Shown here: in pieces, positions 8,500-20,516 of the stretch | Position numbering within the stretch: position 1 is the first letter of the stretch | Layout of the letters: each line of letters begins with the position of its first letter | DNA from: Bacillus sp. NTK071 | GTDB lineage: Bacteria > Bacillota > Bacilli > Bacillales > Guptibacillaceae | Assembly (NCBI RefSeq): GCF_017303315.1 | Contig: NZ_JAFKOI010000011.1 | Span: 1 to 64,000 of the forward strand | Direction of reading: 5' to 3' | Length of the DNA stretch: 64,000 nucleotides | Made by a program: the position numbers and the translations under genes | The notes under the pieces: model-generated | What the model saw: the letters and a program-made list of their open reading frames with translations, nothing else | What the model was told of the DNA's origin: nothing | Databases searched by the model: none

Positions 8500-10708
8500 A
8501 CCTACACCTGAGATGATCAAAGATCAAAAGATCTATAGTCAAATGGGTTTAACAGATGACGAGTTCGGTATGGTAGAAAAGATTCTCGGTCGTATACCAA
8601 ATTATACGGAGACTGGACTTTTCTCCGTTATGTGGTCTGAGCATTGTAGCTACAAAAATTCCAAGCCGGTCTTAAAAAAGTTCCCAGTCACTGGTGAACG
8701 TGTTCTTCAGGGACCTGGTGAAGGTGCTGGAATCGTTGATATTGGTGACGAGCAGGCTGTCGTATTCAAGATTGAAAGTCATAACCATCCATCAGCGATC
8801 GAGCCTTATCAGGGCGCGGCTACTGGAGTTGGTGGCATTATCCGAGACGTTTTCTCTATGGGGGCTCGCCCTATTGCGCTTCTTAATTCTCTTCGTTTCG
8901 GTGAACTTAGCAACCCGAAAGTGAAGTACCTTTTTGAAGAAGTCGTTGCAGGGATTGCTGGCTACGGTAATTGTATTGGAATTCCAACAGTGGGCGGAGA
9001 GGTACAGTTTGATGCTTCTTACGATGGTAACCCACTTGTTAATGCGATGTGTGTTGGTTTAATTGATCATAAAGATATTCAAAAGGGGATTGCATCCGGA
9101 GCTGGTAACACGGTGATGTACGTAGGTGCAAGCACAGGGCGTGACGGAATTCATGGTGCAACTTTCGCATCTGAAGAATTGACTGATGTTTCTGACGAAA
9201 AACGTCCAGCTGTTCAGGTTGGCGATCCGTTTATGGAGAAATTGCTTCTTGAAGCATGTCTTGAGCTTGTTCACTGTGATTCGCTTGTTGGCATTCAGGA
9301 TATGGGAGCGGCTGGGTTAACGTCATCCGCATCAGAAATGGCCAGTAAAGCAGGTATGGGACTTGAGATGAACCTTGATGAAGTTCCTCAGCGCGAAAAA
9401 GGCATGACACCATATGAAATGATGCTTTCTGAATCACAGGAGCGAATGCTTGTTGTCGTGAAGAAGGGTCATGAAGCAGAGATCAAAGAAATCACGGATC
9501 GATGGGGCCTCTTGTGTAAAGAAGTTGGCGTAGTGACAGAAGAGAAGAGGTTCAAACTTCTTCATAAAGGTGAAGTTGTAGCAGATGTCCCAGTTGATGC
9601 ACTCGCTGAGGAAGCACCTGTTTACCATAAACCATCCCGCATTCCAGATTACTATATTGAAAATCAGCAGATTCATAGACCGATTCCAGTGGTGGAAGAT
9701 CCGAAGGGAATGCTATATACCCTACTTAGTCAGCCAACTATTTCGAGTAAGGAATGGGTTTTTGATCAATACGATTATATGGTTCGTACGAATACCGTTG
9801 TTGCACCAGGGTCTGACGCAGCTGTTGTCCGCGTCCGCGGTACAAGAAAAGCACTGGCGATGACAACGGACTGTAACTCTCGCTATTTGTATCTTGATCC
9901 TGAAGTAGGCGGACAAATTGCTGTGGCGGAAGCGGCGCGTAATATTGTCTGTTCTGGTGGAGAGCCACTAGCGATTACAGATTGCTTAAACTTTGGAAAC
10001 CCTGAGAAGCCTGAAATTTTCTGGCAGATTGAAAAAGCCACAGATGGTATGAGTGAGGCGTGTCGCATGCTGAACGCTCCAGTTATCGGTGGAAATGTAT
10101 CTCTTTATAATGAAACGAACGGCGTCGCAGTTTATCCAACGCCGGTTGTCGGTATGGTCGGACTTGTTCATGATCTCGATCATGTGACGACACAAGCGTT
10201 CAAAGAAGAAGGAAACTTGATTTATATGCTAGGAGAAACGGGCGAAGATTTCGGAGGAAGTGAGCTTCAAAAGTACCTAGACGGAAAAATCTCTGGTCAA
10301 GCTCCTACATTGAATCTTGAAGTGGAAAAAGAGCTTCAGAACCAACTGTTAACAGCGATTCAGGATGGACTTGTACAATCAGCACATGACCTTGCAGAAG
10401 GTGGACTTAGTGTCGCTCTAGCAGAATCATTAATTGGTACAGATTTTGGTGCCAATGTTCGCATCGATGGAGACGTAACAACAGATCTATTTAGTGAATC
10501 ACAATCTCGTTTTCTTGTAACCATCAAGGGGGAACATCAGCAGGCATTTGAGCTACGAACTGGAGCGAAACTAATCGGCGAGGTTACCGGAACAGGTATG
10601 TTAACGATTATGCATGAAGATGAAACACATATTTTCGATGCTCCTGTTCAAGAACTTGAAGCAGCCTGGAAGGGAGCTATTCCATGTTTGGTGAAATCAA
10701 AGGCTTAA
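8483..10708 (+). CDS. purL: FGAM synthase synthetase subunit PurL
   Basis: A 741-residue small-type PurL, the synthetase part of FGAM synthase. It uses ATP to convert FGAR to FGAM with ammonia from PurQ. It has two AIRS-like halves. The first carries [24 protein letters not shown], here the ATP/FGAR region; the second carries [14 protein letters not shown] and [21 protein letters not shown] lies 6 bases before the ATG. It overlaps the purF start by 25 bases. Confidence 0.97.
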   Translation: MSHMHEPTPEMIKDQKIYSQMGLTDDEFGMVEKILGRIPNYTETGLFSVMWSEHCSYKNSKPVLKKFPVTGERVLQGPGEGAGIVDIGDEQAVVFKIESHNHPSAIEPYQGAATGVGGIIRDVFSMGARPIALLNSLRFGELSNPKVKYLFEEVVAGIAGYGNCIGIPTVGGEVQFDASYDGNPLVNAMCVGLIDHKDIQKGIASGAGNTVMYVGASTGRDGIHGATFASEELTDVSDEKRPAVQVGDPFMEKLLLEACLELVHCDSLVGIQDMGAAGLTSSASEMASKAGMGLEMNLDEVPQREKGMTPYEMMLSESQERMLVVVKKGHEAEIKEITDRWGLLCKEVGVVTEEKRFKLLHKGEVVADVPVDALAEEAPVYHKPSRIPDYYIENQQIHRPIPVVEDPKGMLYTLLSQPTISSKEWVFDQYDYMVRTNTVVAPGSDAAVVRVRGTRKALAMTTDCNSRYLYLDPEVGGQIAVAEAARNIVCSGGEPLAITDCLNFGNPEKPEIFWQIEKATDGMSEACRMLNAPVIGGNVSLYNETNGVAVYPTPVVGMVGLVHDLDHVTTQAFKEEGNLIYMLGETGEDFGGSELQKYLDGKISGQAPTLNLEVEKELQNQLLTAIQDGLVQSAHDLAEGGLSVALAESLIGTDFGANVRIDGDVTTDLFSESQSRFLVTIKGEHQQAFELRTGAKLIGEVTGTGMLTIMHEDETHIFDAPVQELEAAWKGAIPCLVKSKA

Positions 10709-12096
10709 ATGAAGAGTGTGGCGTATTTGGCATCTGGGGGCACCCAGATGCAGCTTCCCTCACATATTATGGACTGCATAGCTTGCAACACCGCGGGCAA
10801 GAAGGAGCAGGTATTGTCTCAACAGATGGAGATCGTCTCTACAATCATAAAGGGATCGGCCTAGTGAATGACGTGTTTGGTCCAGGTGATCTTGATCAGC
10901 TTGAAGGCAACGGTGCAATCGGTCATGTGCGATACTCGACAGCTGGTGGCGGTGGGTATGAGAACGTCCAACCACTCGTTTTCCGCTCGCAGAATGGTGG
11001 GCTTGCCCTTGCGCATAACGGAAACCTTGTGAACGCTAATGCGCTCAAGCATCAGCTTGAAGGCCAAGGAAGTATTTTTCAAACGACTTCAGACACAGAA
11101 GTGCTTGCACACTTAATTAAGAGAAGCGGTTATTTAAGTCAGCGTGAAAAGGTCAAAAATGCGCTCACTATGGTTAAGGGTGCGTACGCTTTTATCATGA
11201 TGACAGAAAAAGAAATGATGGTCGCTCTTGATCCACACGGGTTAAGACCTTTGTCACTTGGTATTCTTGAAGGTGCGTACGTTGTGGCATCGGAAACATG
11301 TGCATTTGACCTTATCGGAGCTGAATATATTCGAGATGTACAGCCTGGAGAGCTTCTCATCATTAGCGAGAATGGCTTGGAGTCTGAACGCTTCTCATCA
11401 TCGGTTTCTCGAGCCATTTGTTCAATGGAGTATATCTATTTCTCAAGACCTGACAGTAATATTGAGAACATTAATGTGCATACCGCTCGAAAGAAGCTTG
11501 GTAAACAGCTTGCGAAAGAGGCACCAATTGAAGCGGATATCGTAACAGGTGTACCTGATTCAAGTATCTCCGCTGCAATTGGATATGCTGAAGAATCTGG
11601 CATTCCCTATGAGATGGGCCTAATCAAAAACCGCTATGTTGGAAGAACGTTTATTCAACCTTCACAGGAGCTGAGAGAACGTGGAGTGAAGATGAAGCTT
11701 TCCCCTGTTCGTGGTGTTGTTGAAGGAAAACGAGTCGTGATTGTTGATGATTCGATTGTGCGTGGAACAACGAGTAGGAGAATTGTCACCATGCTCAGGG
11801 AAGCTGGAGCAAAGGAAGTGCACGTTCGTATCAGTGCTCCTCCAATTATTAGCCCATGTTATTACGGAATCGATACATCGAACTCTGGAGAATTGATTGC
11901 AGCGAAGATGAGTGTCGATGAAATGTGCGACGAGATCGGTGCAGACTCACTTACATTTCTCTCAACAGAAGGTATGACGACAGCAATCGGTAGAGAAGAC
12001 GAAGGTTCCAATTGCGGACAGTGTCTTGGTTGCTTTACTGGAAACTATCCTACTGAAATATATCCCGATACGGTTCATCCTTACGAAAAAGTCTAA
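10684..12096 (+). CDS. purF: Amidophosphoribosyltransferase PurF
   Basis: 470 residues; the first committed step, PRPP plus glutamine to phosphoribosylamine. Eleven residues precede Cys12 in [12 protein letters not shown]; the Bacillus enzyme is cleaved there to expose the N-terminal nucleophile. The C-terminal half has the PRPP loop [18 protein letters not shown]. The Cys-rich end [15 protein letters not shown], with earlier Cys residues, fits the 4Fe-4S cluster of the Bacillus type. It starts inside the last 25 bases of purL. Confidence 0.97.
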   Translation: MFGEIKGLNEECGVFGIWGHPDAASLTYYGLHSLQHRGQEGAGIVSTDGDRLYNHKGIGLVNDVFGPGDLDQLEGNGAIGHVRYSTAGGGGYENVQPLVFRSQNGGLALAHNGNLVNANALKHQLEGQGSIFQTTSDTEVLAHLIKRSGYLSQREKVKNALTMVKGAYAFIMMTEKEMMVALDPHGLRPLSLGILEGAYVVASETCAFDLIGAEYIRDVQPGELLIISENGLESERFSSSVSRAICSMEYIYFSRPDSNIENINVHTARKKLGKQLAKEAPIEADIVTGVPDSSISAAIGYAEESGIPYEMGLIKNRYVGRTFIQPSQELRERGVKMKLSPVRGVVEGKRVVIVDDSIVRGTTSRRIVTMLREAGAKEVHVRISAPPIISPCYYGIDTSNSGELIAAKMSVDEMCDEIGADSLTFLSTEGMTTAIGREDEGSNCGQCLGCFTGNYPTEIYPDTVHPYEKV

Positions 12097-12111
12097 CCGA
12101 AGGAGGCCATT

Positions 12112-13152
12112 ATGGCAGAAGCATATAGGCAGGCAGGCGTAAATATTGAAGCAGGTTATGAAGCGGTAGACCGGATTAAGCCTCATGTGAAGAAGACGAT
12201 GCGTCCAGGCGTAATGGGAGGGATCGGCGGTTTTGGTGGCATGTTTGATTTGTCAGAACTACCTTATGAAAAACCCGTCCTTGTTTCTGGCACAGATGGT
12301 GTAGGCACTAAGCTGATGCTTGCGATTCAAATGGATCAGCATGATACAATCGGGATTGATTGCGTAGCAATGTGTGTAAACGATGTTGTAGCACAAGGAG
12401 CAGAACCACTTTATTTTCTAGATTATATTGCAACAGGCAAGCTAGCTCCGGAGCGAATTGAAGCTATCGTTAAAGGTGTTGCTGAAGGGTGTTCACAAGC
12501 AGGTTGTGCGCTCATTGGTGGAGAAACAGCGGAAATGCCTGACATGTATAAAGAAAATGATTATGATCTTGCTGGATTTACGGTTGGCGCGGTCGAAAAG
12601 TCACAGTTGATTACCACTGAAAATGTGAAGGAAGGCGACGTGCTTGTTGGCCTTGCTTCAAATGGTATTCACAGTAATGGCTTCTCGCTTGTTCGAAAAG
12701 TATTGTTAAAGGATAACGGCTTGGATCTAGAATCCTCATATGAAGCTCTTGGAAAGACGCTTGGCGAAGCCTTGCTTGCTCCAACTCGCATCTATGTTAA
12801 ACCTGTTCTTAACGTTCTTAAGACACACACGGTTCATGGGATTGCACACATTACAGGTGGAGGATTTGAAGAAAACATTCCACGTATGCTTCCTGAAGGA
12901 CTTGCGGCTCAGATTGATTATGGTTCATGGCCAATCCCGGCAATTTTTGATCTAATTGAGTCAAAAGGAAAGCTTGCTCGAAAAGAAATGTTCACAACAT
13001 TTAATATGGGCATCGGTATGGTGCTAGCGGTTCCTGGGGATGAGGCTGTTAGTGTGATGAAACAGCTTGAAGCAGATGGCGAGAGAGCCTTTATGATTGG
13101 TCGTGTTAAAAAAGGTGAAGGAATTGAATTCGGTGGCGGTGACTTGTCATGA
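12112..13152 (+). CDS. purM: AIR synthetase PurM
   Basis: A 346-residue phosphoribosylformylglycinamidine cyclo-ligase, which closes the imidazole ring to make [16 protein letters not shown] and [23 protein letters not shown] are the AIRS-family ATP and substrate motifs. [11 protein letters not shown] and [14 protein letters not shown] follow. It lies 15 bases after purF with GAAGGAGG before the ATG, and its stop overlaps the purN start by 4 bases. Confidence 0.97.
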   Translation: MAEAYRQAGVNIEAGYEAVDRIKPHVKKTMRPGVMGGIGGFGGMFDLSELPYEKPVLVSGTDGVGTKLMLAIQMDQHDTIGIDCVAMCVNDVVAQGAEPLYFLDYIATGKLAPERIEAIVKGVAEGCSQAGCALIGGETAEMPDMYKENDYDLAGFTVGAVEKSQLITTENVKEGDVLVGLASNGIHSNGFSLVRKVLLKDNGLDLESSYEALGKTLGEALLAPTRIYVKPVLNVLKTHTVHGIAHITGGGFEENIPRMLPEGLAAQIDYGSWPIPAIFDLIESKGKLARKEMFTTFNMGIGMVLAVPGDEAVSVMKQLEADGERAFMIGRVKKGEGIEFGGGDLS

Positions 13153-13727
13153 AAAAGATAGCCATATTCGCATCTGGAAGCGGCTCGAACTTTGAAGCGA
13201 TTGCCGCAGCAATCGAGAACGGTGAACTTGATGCGGAGATTTCGCTTGTCGTTTGTGACCGTCCTGGTGCAAAAGTAGAAAAAAGGGCAGAGGCATTTGG
13301 CATTCCTGTCCTTTCTTTCTATCCAAAATCTTATGAATCAAAAGCTGATTTCGAAACCTTTATTCTTCAACAGTTGCATGAAGCAGGTATTGAGTGGATT
13401 ATACTTGCAGGCTATATGAGATTAATCGGACCGATACTCCTTCAAGGATTCGAAGGGAGAATTATAAATATTCATCCGTCACTCCTTCCGTCTTTTCCTG
13501 GAAAGGACGCAATCGGACAGGCTTTTGAAGCAGGAGTTAAACTAACGGGAGTAACCGTTCATTTCGTGGATGAGGGAATGGATACCGGAACAATCATTGA
13601 ACAAGATTACGTTCGAATTGATGAGAATGACACAAAAGAGGATTTAGGACGAAAAATTCAGGCAGTTGAGCACCTCTTGTATCCTGCCGTCATTCGTTCC
13701 CTTCTTCAGGAGAAAATCACAAGGTAA
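13149..13727 (+). CDS. purN: GAR transformylase PurN
   Basis: A 192-residue folate-dependent phosphoribosylglycinamide formyltransferase. The N-terminal [19 protein letters not shown] binds GAR. The catalytic Asn-His-Asp set is in [16 protein letters not shown] (Asn, His) and FVDEGMDTG (Asp). The start ATG overlaps the purM stop (ATGA). It ends on the base where an upstream in-frame ATG of purH begins, so coupling is tight. Confidence 0.96.
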   Translation: MKKIAIFASGSGSNFEAIAAAIENGELDAEISLVVCDRPGAKVEKRAEAFGIPVLSFYPKSYESKADFETFILQQLHEAGIEWIILAGYMRLIGPILLQGFEGRIINIHPSLLPSFPGKDAIGQAFEAGVKLTGVTVHFVDEGMDTGTIIEQDYVRIDENDTKEDLGRKIQAVEHLLYPAVIRSLLQEKITR

Positions 13728-13741
13728 TGGGAGGAAGAAGT

Positions 13742-15280
13742 ATGGCTATTAAACGAGCATTAATCAGTGTTTCTGATAAAACAGATATTACAGCATTTGC
13801 AAAAGGACTTGCCGACAAAGGTGTAGAGGTGATCTCTACTGGTGGAACCAAACGTGCTCTTGAAGAAGCGGGTGTGAACGTAATGGGGATTTCTGATGTA
13901 ACAGGATTCCCTGAAATTCTTGATGGGCGAGTAAAGACGCTTCATCCAAATGTTCACAGTGGTTTGCTTGCAGTTCGAGACAATGAAGAGCATCAGAAGC
14001 AGCTAGATGAATTGAACATTAAGCCAATCGACCTCGTTGTCGTGAATCTTTACCCATTCCAAGAGACGATCGAGAAGCCTGATGTAACGTATGAAGATGC
14101 CATTGAGAACATTGATATTGGTGGACCGACAATGCTTCGCTCTGCAGCGAAAAACCATCGTGATGTGACGGTTGTTGTTGATCCTTCCGACTACAATCGT
14201 GTACTTCGCCAGGTTGAGGAGAATGGAGATACCACTCAAATTCTTCGTAGAGAGCTTGCTGCAAAGGTATTCCGCCATACTGCTTCATACGACGCAGTCA
14301 TCTCCGAATACTTAACAGCACAATCAGGAGAAGAAGAGCCTGAATCACTAACAGTTACCTTTGAACGAAAACAAACGTTGCGATATGGTGAAAATCCTCA
14401 TCAGAAAGCCGTATTCTATCGTAAACCACTCTACAAAGGAGCATCTCTTGCTTCAGCGGAACAATTAAATGGCAAAGAGCTTTCTTACAATAATATTAAT
14501 GATGCGAATGCTGCTCTTAATATTGTTAAGGAATTCGAACAGCCTGCTGTTGTTGCTGTAAAACATATGAATCCTTGTGGTGTTGGAACAGGTGAGACCA
14601 TTGTTGAAGCTTACCAGAAAGCATATGAAGCAGATTCGACTTCTATTTTCGGTGGGATTGTAGCAATTAATCGTGAAGTAGATGAAGCAACAGCATTGAA
14701 ATTAAAAGAAATTTTCTTGGAGATTATTATGGCCCCTGCGTTTACCGAAGAAGCTCTTGCTGTCCTTACGAAGAAAAAGAATCTTCGCTTACTGAAGCTT
14801 GATGTCTCTGCTTCTCCTGCTATTGAACATCAGCTTACATCAGTAAACGGTGGCCTACTTCTTCAAGAACGTGATCGTTACGGATTTGAAGAAGCTGATA
14901 TTTCAGTACCTACTGACCGTGAGCCGACGGATAAAGAGTGGGAAGCACTGAAGCTTGCTTGGAAAGTCGTCAAGCATGTGAAATCCAATGCAATTGTGCT
15001 TACTAAGAATGATCAGACAATCGGGATTGGAGCAGGACAAATGAATCGTGTAGGTGCTGCTAATATTGCGATTGAACAAGCAGGTGAGAAAAGTAAGGGA
15101 TCTGTAATGGGCTCCGATGCTTTCTTCCCAATGGATGACACTGTTGAAGCAGCTGGACGTGCTGGTGTTACGGCTATCATTCAGCCTGGAGGTTCAATTC
15201 GTGATGAGGATTCAATTAAGAAAGCCAATGAATATGGAATCACGATGGTCTTCACTGGAGTTCGTCATTTTAAACATTAA
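13742..15280 (+). CDS. purH: Bifunctional AICAR transformylase/IMP cyclohydrolase PurH
   Basis: A 512-residue enzyme for the last two steps to IMP. The N-terminal MGS-like domain (about 1-150) carries [16 protein letters not shown] and [13 protein letters not shown] and is the cyclohydrolase. The C-terminal domain carries [14 protein letters not shown] and [12 protein letters not shown], the transformylase Lys-His motif. The frame is open from an ATG at 13727, but GGGAGGAAGAAG lies between it and the ATG at 13742. The latter gives the usual family length, so I chose it. Confidence 0.96.
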   Translation: MAIKRALISVSDKTDITAFAKGLADKGVEVISTGGTKRALEEAGVNVMGISDVTGFPEILDGRVKTLHPNVHSGLLAVRDNEEHQKQLDELNIKPIDLVVVNLYPFQETIEKPDVTYEDAIENIDIGGPTMLRSAAKNHRDVTVVVDPSDYNRVLRQVEENGDTTQILRRELAAKVFRHTASYDAVISEYLTAQSGEEEPESLTVTFERKQTLRYGENPHQKAVFYRKPLYKGASLASAEQLNGKELSYNNINDANAALNIVKEFEQPAVVAVKHMNPCGVGTGETIVEAYQKAYEADSTSIFGGIVAINREVDEATALKLKEIFLEIIMAPAFTEEALAVLTKKKNLRLLKLDVSASPAIEHQLTSVNGGLLLQERDRYGFEEADISVPTDREPTDKEWEALKLAWKVVKHVKSNAIVLTKNDQTIGIGAGQMNRVGAANIAIEQAGEKSKGSVMGSDAFFPMDDTVEAAGRAGVTAIIQPGGSIRDEDSIKKANEYGITMVFTGVRHFKH

Positions 15281-16640
<1,360 letters not shown>

Positions 16641-16669
16641 ATACGTACCTCCTTATGATTAGATAGATG

Positions 16670-16699
16670 AAACTTCCCTGTTGTCAGGGAAGTTTTTTT
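16670..16699 (+). terminator. Intrinsic terminator of the purine operon
   Basis: AAACTTCCCTG pairs with CAGGGAAGTTT over a TTGT loop and is followed by seven T. It lies 110 bases after purD, upstream of the minus-strand small ORF. Confidence 0.88.
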
Positions 16700-16711
16700 G
16701 TTCTTAAGGGT

Positions 16712-16960
16712 CTAGGAAGGATTGATAACTTTTTCCAGTGCAGTTTCATCGGGATCGCGGTTTTCATCCTGTGTCATAAGATCCACTACTGGGCAATACC
16801 GAGTGTGACCTTCAGCGATTTTCATAGCACCTACAGTTGCCATTAATAATGCCGTCATGCTATTGTCGTCTTTACACAGTTTAGCTGTTGACCAGGAGAG
16901 CAAAGCAAAACCTGCAGTAAGGCGAATAAAAGCGTTCATCATACTAATATTTGGTTTCAT
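16712..16960 (-). CDS. DUF2892 (YgaP-like transmembrane) protein
   Basis: An 82-residue small membrane protein. KPNISMMNAFIRLTAGFALLSWSTAKL, then LLMATVGAMKIAEGHTRYCPVVDLM, is the DUF2892 pattern: an R-x-x-x-G helix, then a helix ending in EG-RYCP. The two hydrophobic segments resemble the membrane anchor of YgaP-type proteins but no rhodanese domain is attached. AAAGGAG lies 9 bases before the ATG at 16960; a second ATG further upstream has no good ribosome site. Function is unknown. Confidence 0.85.
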   Translation of the reverse strand: MKPNISMMNAFIRLTAGFALLSWSTAKLCKDDNSMTALLMATVGAMKIAEGHTRYCPVVDLMTQDENRDPDETALEKVINPS

Positions 16961-17053
16961 GGAAAAAACTCCTTTCATCAATTACAAATCAAAAGTAGCA
17001 ACGTGTCGAAATTATGTTAAAATAAAGAAAACTTCTTGAATCGGGTGATGGTT

Positions 17054-18793
17054 ATGGCGAAACGAAAAAATTTATGGACAAAACAGCAATTACGACAACA
17101 AGTGCAAGTAGTCTCTGGCGAGTTGCCACCATCGATCGTTTTTTATAATGCAACCTACCTAAACAACGGATTAAAAAAATGGGTTACGTCGAATATATGG
17201 GTATATGAAGATCGCATCGTCTATATTGGAGATGCTCTACCTGAAGAGCATCATTCAACAGAATGGATTGATTGCAAGGGAAAATGTCTTGTTCCAGGTT
17301 ACATTGAACCACATGCTCATCCATTTCAACTTTATAATCCCCTTACGTTTGCACGCTATGCATCTAGTCGGGGAACAACGACATTGATGAATGATAACAT
17401 GCTTTTCCTTCTCGGTTTGCCTCACGAGAAAGCGCTTACATTAATAGAGGACCTTGATCAGTTTCCCGTTTCGATGTTTTGGTGGGCACGATATGATGCG
17501 CAGACAAAGCTTCTTGATGAAGACGCCATAACGAATAAACATATGAAGGAGTGGCTTTCTCATCCGCTTGTTATACAAGGAGGCGAGCTAACAGCCTGGC
17601 CTGATGTACTAAGTGGAGATGATGAAATATTAGAATGGATGCAGGAAACACGAAGACTCGGTAAGCCTATTGAGGGACATCTCCCGGGTGCGTCCCTATC
17701 AACATTAACCAAGATGGGGCTGCTTGGTGTCTCGTGTGACCATGAAGCAATGACTGGAGATGAAGCACTTCGTAGGTTAGAGATGGGAATGGTGACATCG
17801 CTTCGCTACTCCTCCATCAGACCTGATTTACCAGTGATTCTGGAGTCTCTTCTTGAGAAAGGAGTAACCTCTTTTGATCGGGTTATGATGAACACTGATG
17901 GCTCAACCCCCTCCTTCCTTGAACAAGGGCTGACAGACAAGTTGATTTCCATTGCTTTAGAAACAGGAGTACCTGCAGAAGATGCGTATTCAATGGTGTC
18001 ATATAATGTGGCAAACCACTACGGTATAGCCGATACACATGGTATGATAGCACCTGGTAGACTTGCTCATATTAATATTCTTGAATCAAGTGAGAATCCG
18101 CTTCCTTTATCAGTCCTTGCGCGTGGCAAATGGCTGAAGCGTGATGGGGAAGAAGTAGGGCAGGATTGGTCCTTTGACTGGGAAGAGCACGGACTTACTG
18201 CTGTTGAAGAAAAGTGGGAGCTTAAACCGAATGACTTAACCTTCTCCGGACCAGCTGGTGTTGAAATGATAAATGCTGTGATTACAAAACCATACAATTT
18301 ATCGATCGAAACCTCTGTTGATGAGTTGCCTGCTGGAACAGACGAGAGTTTTATTATGCTACTAAGTCGTGAAGGCAAGTGGCGTGTGAATACAATTATT
18401 AAAGGTTTTGCAACGAACGTAAAGGGGTTTGCTAGCAGCTTTTCGAATACAGGTGATTTTATTATAATCGGAAAAAAGAAATCTGATATGATCGCTGCCT
18501 TTAATCGAGTCAGACAAATTGGTGGCGGGATTGCACTTGTAGAAGACGAAGAAGTAATTGCTGAGATTCATTTGCCTCTTATGGGAAAGATGTCTGAATT
18601 ACCCCTTGAAGACGTAATGAAAGCAGAGAAACGGATCATTACAGAGCTAAAGGAAAGAGGGTACGCATTTGGTGATCCTATCTATAGCCTACTGTTTTTC
18701 TCTTCTACGCATTTACCTTTTATTCGATTGACGCAGCAAGGAATTTATGATGTAAAGCGAAAAATGGTACTTTTTCCTTCGATAATGCGTTAA
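17054..18793 (+). CDS. yerA: Adenine deaminase-like amidohydrolase YerA
   Basis: 579 residues. The amidohydrolase core carries the metal motif EPHAHPFQLYNP near residue 88 (HxH), then EGHLPGASL and CDHEAMTGDEALRRLEMGM, and late LAHINILESSENP. The C-terminal part resembles the adenine deaminase C-terminal domain. Adenine deaminases convert adenine to hypoxanthine; B. subtilis YerA is annotated only as similar, so activity is inferred. GGTGA stands 5 bases before the ATG at 17054; an in-frame TTG at 17036 is the other option. Its place right after the purine operon is conserved in B. subtilis and suits a salvage role. Confidence 0.85.
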   Translation: MAKRKNLWTKQQLRQQVQVVSGELPPSIVFYNATYLNNGLKKWVTSNIWVYEDRIVYIGDALPEEHHSTEWIDCKGKCLVPGYIEPHAHPFQLYNPLTFARYASSRGTTTLMNDNMLFLLGLPHEKALTLIEDLDQFPVSMFWWARYDAQTKLLDEDAITNKHMKEWLSHPLVIQGGELTAWPDVLSGDDEILEWMQETRRLGKPIEGHLPGASLSTLTKMGLLGVSCDHEAMTGDEALRRLEMGMVTSLRYSSIRPDLPVILESLLEKGVTSFDRVMMNTDGSTPSFLEQGLTDKLISIALETGVPAEDAYSMVSYNVANHYGIADTHGMIAPGRLAHINILESSENPLPLSVLARGKWLKRDGEEVGQDWSFDWEEHGLTAVEEKWELKPNDLTFSGPAGVEMINAVITKPYNLSIETSVDELPAGTDESFIMLLSREGKWRVNTIIKGFATNVKGFASSFSNTGDFIIIGKKKSDMIAAFNRVRQIGGGIALVEDEEVIAEIHLPLMGKMSELPLEDVMKAEKRIITELKERGYAFGDPIYSLLFFSSTHLPFIRLTQQGIYDVKRKMVLFPSIMR

Positions 18794-18947
18794 ACTATAA
18801 CAAAGTAAACTCTTAACGGAATAAAGGAATGGTTGTTAAGGCTAGAATGTTAAGAAGGCCGTATAGAAGAATGAGAGTTGATCTCTTTTCATACAGAACG
18901 ATTGGAATAGAACGATACATATTTTGAGTAAGGAGAGTGGACTAACA

Positions 18948-19244
18948 ATGCAAATTGATAAACTTCGAGGTAAAACACTTGATCAGCTTTTTGAAGCCAT
19001 CCTTTCATTAAAGGATCTTGAAGAATGCTATTTATTCTTTGATGATCTAGCAACAGTGAACGAAATACAATCTCTTGCCCAGCGCCTAGAAGTAGCGCGT
19101 ATGCTGAGAGAAGGGTTTACGTATCATAAAATTGAGACAGAAACGGGAGCAAGTACTGCAACCATTTCAAGAGTAAAACGTAGCCTGAATTACGGAAACG
19201 ACGGCTATCAAATGACACTTGATCGTGTCCATAATAAAGAGTAG
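18948..19244 (+). CDS. yerC: YerC/YecD family TrpR-related DNA-binding protein
   Basis: A 98-residue protein with the TrpR-like fold. LRGKTLDQLFEAILSLKDLEECYLFFDDL is the dimerisation part, and SLAQRLEVARMLREGFTYHKIETETGASTATISRVKRSL holds the helix-turn-helix, with the recognition helix at GASTATISRVKR. Family members are presumed regulators; no target is established. The frame is open from a TTG at 18924, but AAGGAGAG precedes the ATG at 18948 by 11 bases, which I use. It has its own terminator. Confidence 0.9.
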   Translation: MQIDKLRGKTLDQLFEAILSLKDLEECYLFFDDLATVNEIQSLAQRLEVARMLREGFTYHKIETETGASTATISRVKRSLNYGNDGYQMTLDRVHNKE

Positions 19245-19248
19245 AGAG

Positions 19249-19277
19249 AATGAGCCGGAGATCGGCTCATTTTTTTG
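19249..19277 (+). terminator. Intrinsic terminator of yerC
   Basis: AATGAGCCG pairs with CGGCTCATT over a GAGAT loop and is followed by seven T. It lies immediately after the yerC stop and 39 bases before the next 20-bp repeat array. Confidence 0.9.
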
Positions 19278-19315
19278 TGTGGAAATAGTGCTGATTAACC
19301 GGCATTTTTAACATT

Positions 19316-19426
19316 TCGCGGATATAATTGAGTTTTCGCGGATATAACATCCATTTTCGCGGATAAAATCATAATCTCGCGGATATATCTCGAAAATCGC
19401 GGATATGTTGTGTTTTTACGGATTAG
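19316..19426. repeat. Second TCGCGGATATA array, five to six units
   Basis: Cores start at 19316, 19336, 19357, 19377 and 19397. A decayed sixth (TACGGATTA) starts at 19417. Spacings are 20, 21, 20, 20 and 20 bp, the same rhythm as the array at 673. Both GATATA and GATAAA forms occur. It occupies most of the yerC-pcrB gap upstream of the 120-bp repeats. No ORF is present. Confidence 0.9.
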
Positions 19427-19429
19427 GCT

Positions 19430-19711
19430 CCAGTGCCTGCCGAGTCTAAACGGAGGCTTCCGCTTTTCGTGATCCAGCTGCAGTGGGCAGACTCTCGGTC
19501 ACTTCACCCTAGACTCTGAACACAAAGGGCGTGTTCAAAGTCTAGGGTTCCAGTGCCTACCGAGTCTAAACGCCCACTTCCGCTTTTCGTGATCCAGCTG
19601 CAGTGGGCAGACTCTCGGTCACTTCACCCTAGACTCTGAACACAAAGGGCGTGTTCAAAGTCTAGGGTTCCAGTGCCTGCCGAGTCTAAACGCCCACTTC
19701 CGCTTTTCGTG
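19430..19711. repeat. 120-bp tandem repeat, 2.3 copies, with strong hairpins
   Basis: The segment starting CCAGTGCCT-CCGAGTCTAAAC begins at 19430, 19550 and 19670, a period of exactly 120 bp; the third copy is cut off near 19711. Copies are nearly identical; the first has GGAGG where the others have CGCCCAC. Each full copy holds a 17-bp stem, CCCTAGACTCTGAACAC with GTGTTCAAAGTCTAGGG (19507-19523 with 19531-19547, and again 120 bp on), with one mismatch. A second stem can form between GTGGGCAGACTCTCGG and CCGAGTCTAAACGCCCAC. No transposase or coding frame is present. Confidence 0.92.
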
Positions 19712-19718
19712 TATTCTT

Positions 19719-19727
19719 TGATATAAT
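19719..19727 (+). promoter_or_regulatory. Extended -10 promoter of the pcrB-pcrA-ligA-camS operon
   Basis: TGATATAAT (19719-19727) is a TGn extended -10 with a perfect TATAAT. It begins 8 bases after the last 120-bp repeat copy. No good -35 is seen, and the place where it would be lies inside the repeat (TTCCGC), so the repeat supplies the upstream promoter DNA. Confidence 0.65.
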
Positions 19728-19762
19728 CCAACGTATGAGGAAAAGTGGGAGGAAGGTTTAGG

Positions 19763-20452
19763 ATGTTTGATTTTCGAGAGTGGAAGCATGTTTTTAAGCT
19801 TGATCCGAATAAGGAAATTGAGGACTATGATCTTGAGGCGATATGTGAGTCTGGTACGGATGCGGTGATTGTTGGGGGAAGTGATGGTGTAACTCTTGAT
19901 CGGACGCTGGATTTGCTTGCGCGCATTCGGAGGTACGCGGTACCATGTGCACTTGAGGTCTCAACGGTTGAGGCTGTGACGCCGGGATTTGATTTCTATT
20001 TCATTCCAACTGTATTAAATACGGAAGATAGCCGTTGGGTAACGGGATTGCATCATGAAGCGGTTAAAGAATTTGGTGAGATTATGAATTGGGATGAAAT
20101 TGTGATGGAAGGGTATTGTATTCTAAACAGTGAATCAAAAGTTGCGAATCTAACGTCGGCTAATACTGGGATTGAAGAAGACGATGTGCTTGCCTATGCA
20201 CGAATGGCAGAGAAGATGTTCAAGCTGCCGATATTTTATGTGGAATATAGCGGCACATATGGAGATGCTGAATTGGTTCAGAAGGTTAGCAAGGTGCTTG
20301 ATGATACGATGCTTTTCTATGGCGGAGGAATTGACTCACCAGAGAAAGCAAAAGAGATGGCAGCTTATGCTGATACGGTTATAGTTGGGAATAGTATATA
20401 CGATAATATTAAGCAGGCGATTAAAACGGTTGCTGCAGTTAAAGGAAATTGA
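19763..20452 (+). CDS. pcrB: Heptaprenylglyceryl phosphate synthase PcrB
   Basis: 229 residues, TIM-barrel. Bacillus PcrB joins heptaprenyl diphosphate to sn-glycerol-1-phosphate, a bacterial ether-lipid step. [18 protein letters not shown] at the N-terminus, [21 protein letters not shown] (the phosphate/substrate loop) and [16 protein letters not shown] are family motifs. The frame runs from a GTG at 19745; GGGAGGAAGG lies before the ATG at 19763, which gives the usual length. It is the first gene of the operon with pcrA. Confidence 0.95.
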   Translation: MFDFREWKHVFKLDPNKEIEDYDLEAICESGTDAVIVGGSDGVTLDRTLDLLARIRRYAVPCALEVSTVEAVTPGFDFYFIPTVLNTEDSRWVTGLHHEAVKEFGEIMNWDEIVMEGYCILNSESKVANLTSANTGIEEDDVLAYARMAEKMFKLPIFYVEYSGTYGDAELVQKVSKVLDDTMLFYGGGIDSPEKAKEMAAYADTVIVGNSIYDNIKQAIKTVAAVKGN

Positions 20453-20516
20453 TTCTCTCCTGTCGATCAGGTAAAATAAGAAATAAGAACATACGTTTGT
20501 GAGGAGTGCTTAGAAC

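Noticed and set aside
19430-19711. Insertion sequence or MITE
   Set aside because: The copies are in tandem with a fixed 120-bp period, lack transposase coding, and show no flanking target duplication. A tandem repeat is the better description.
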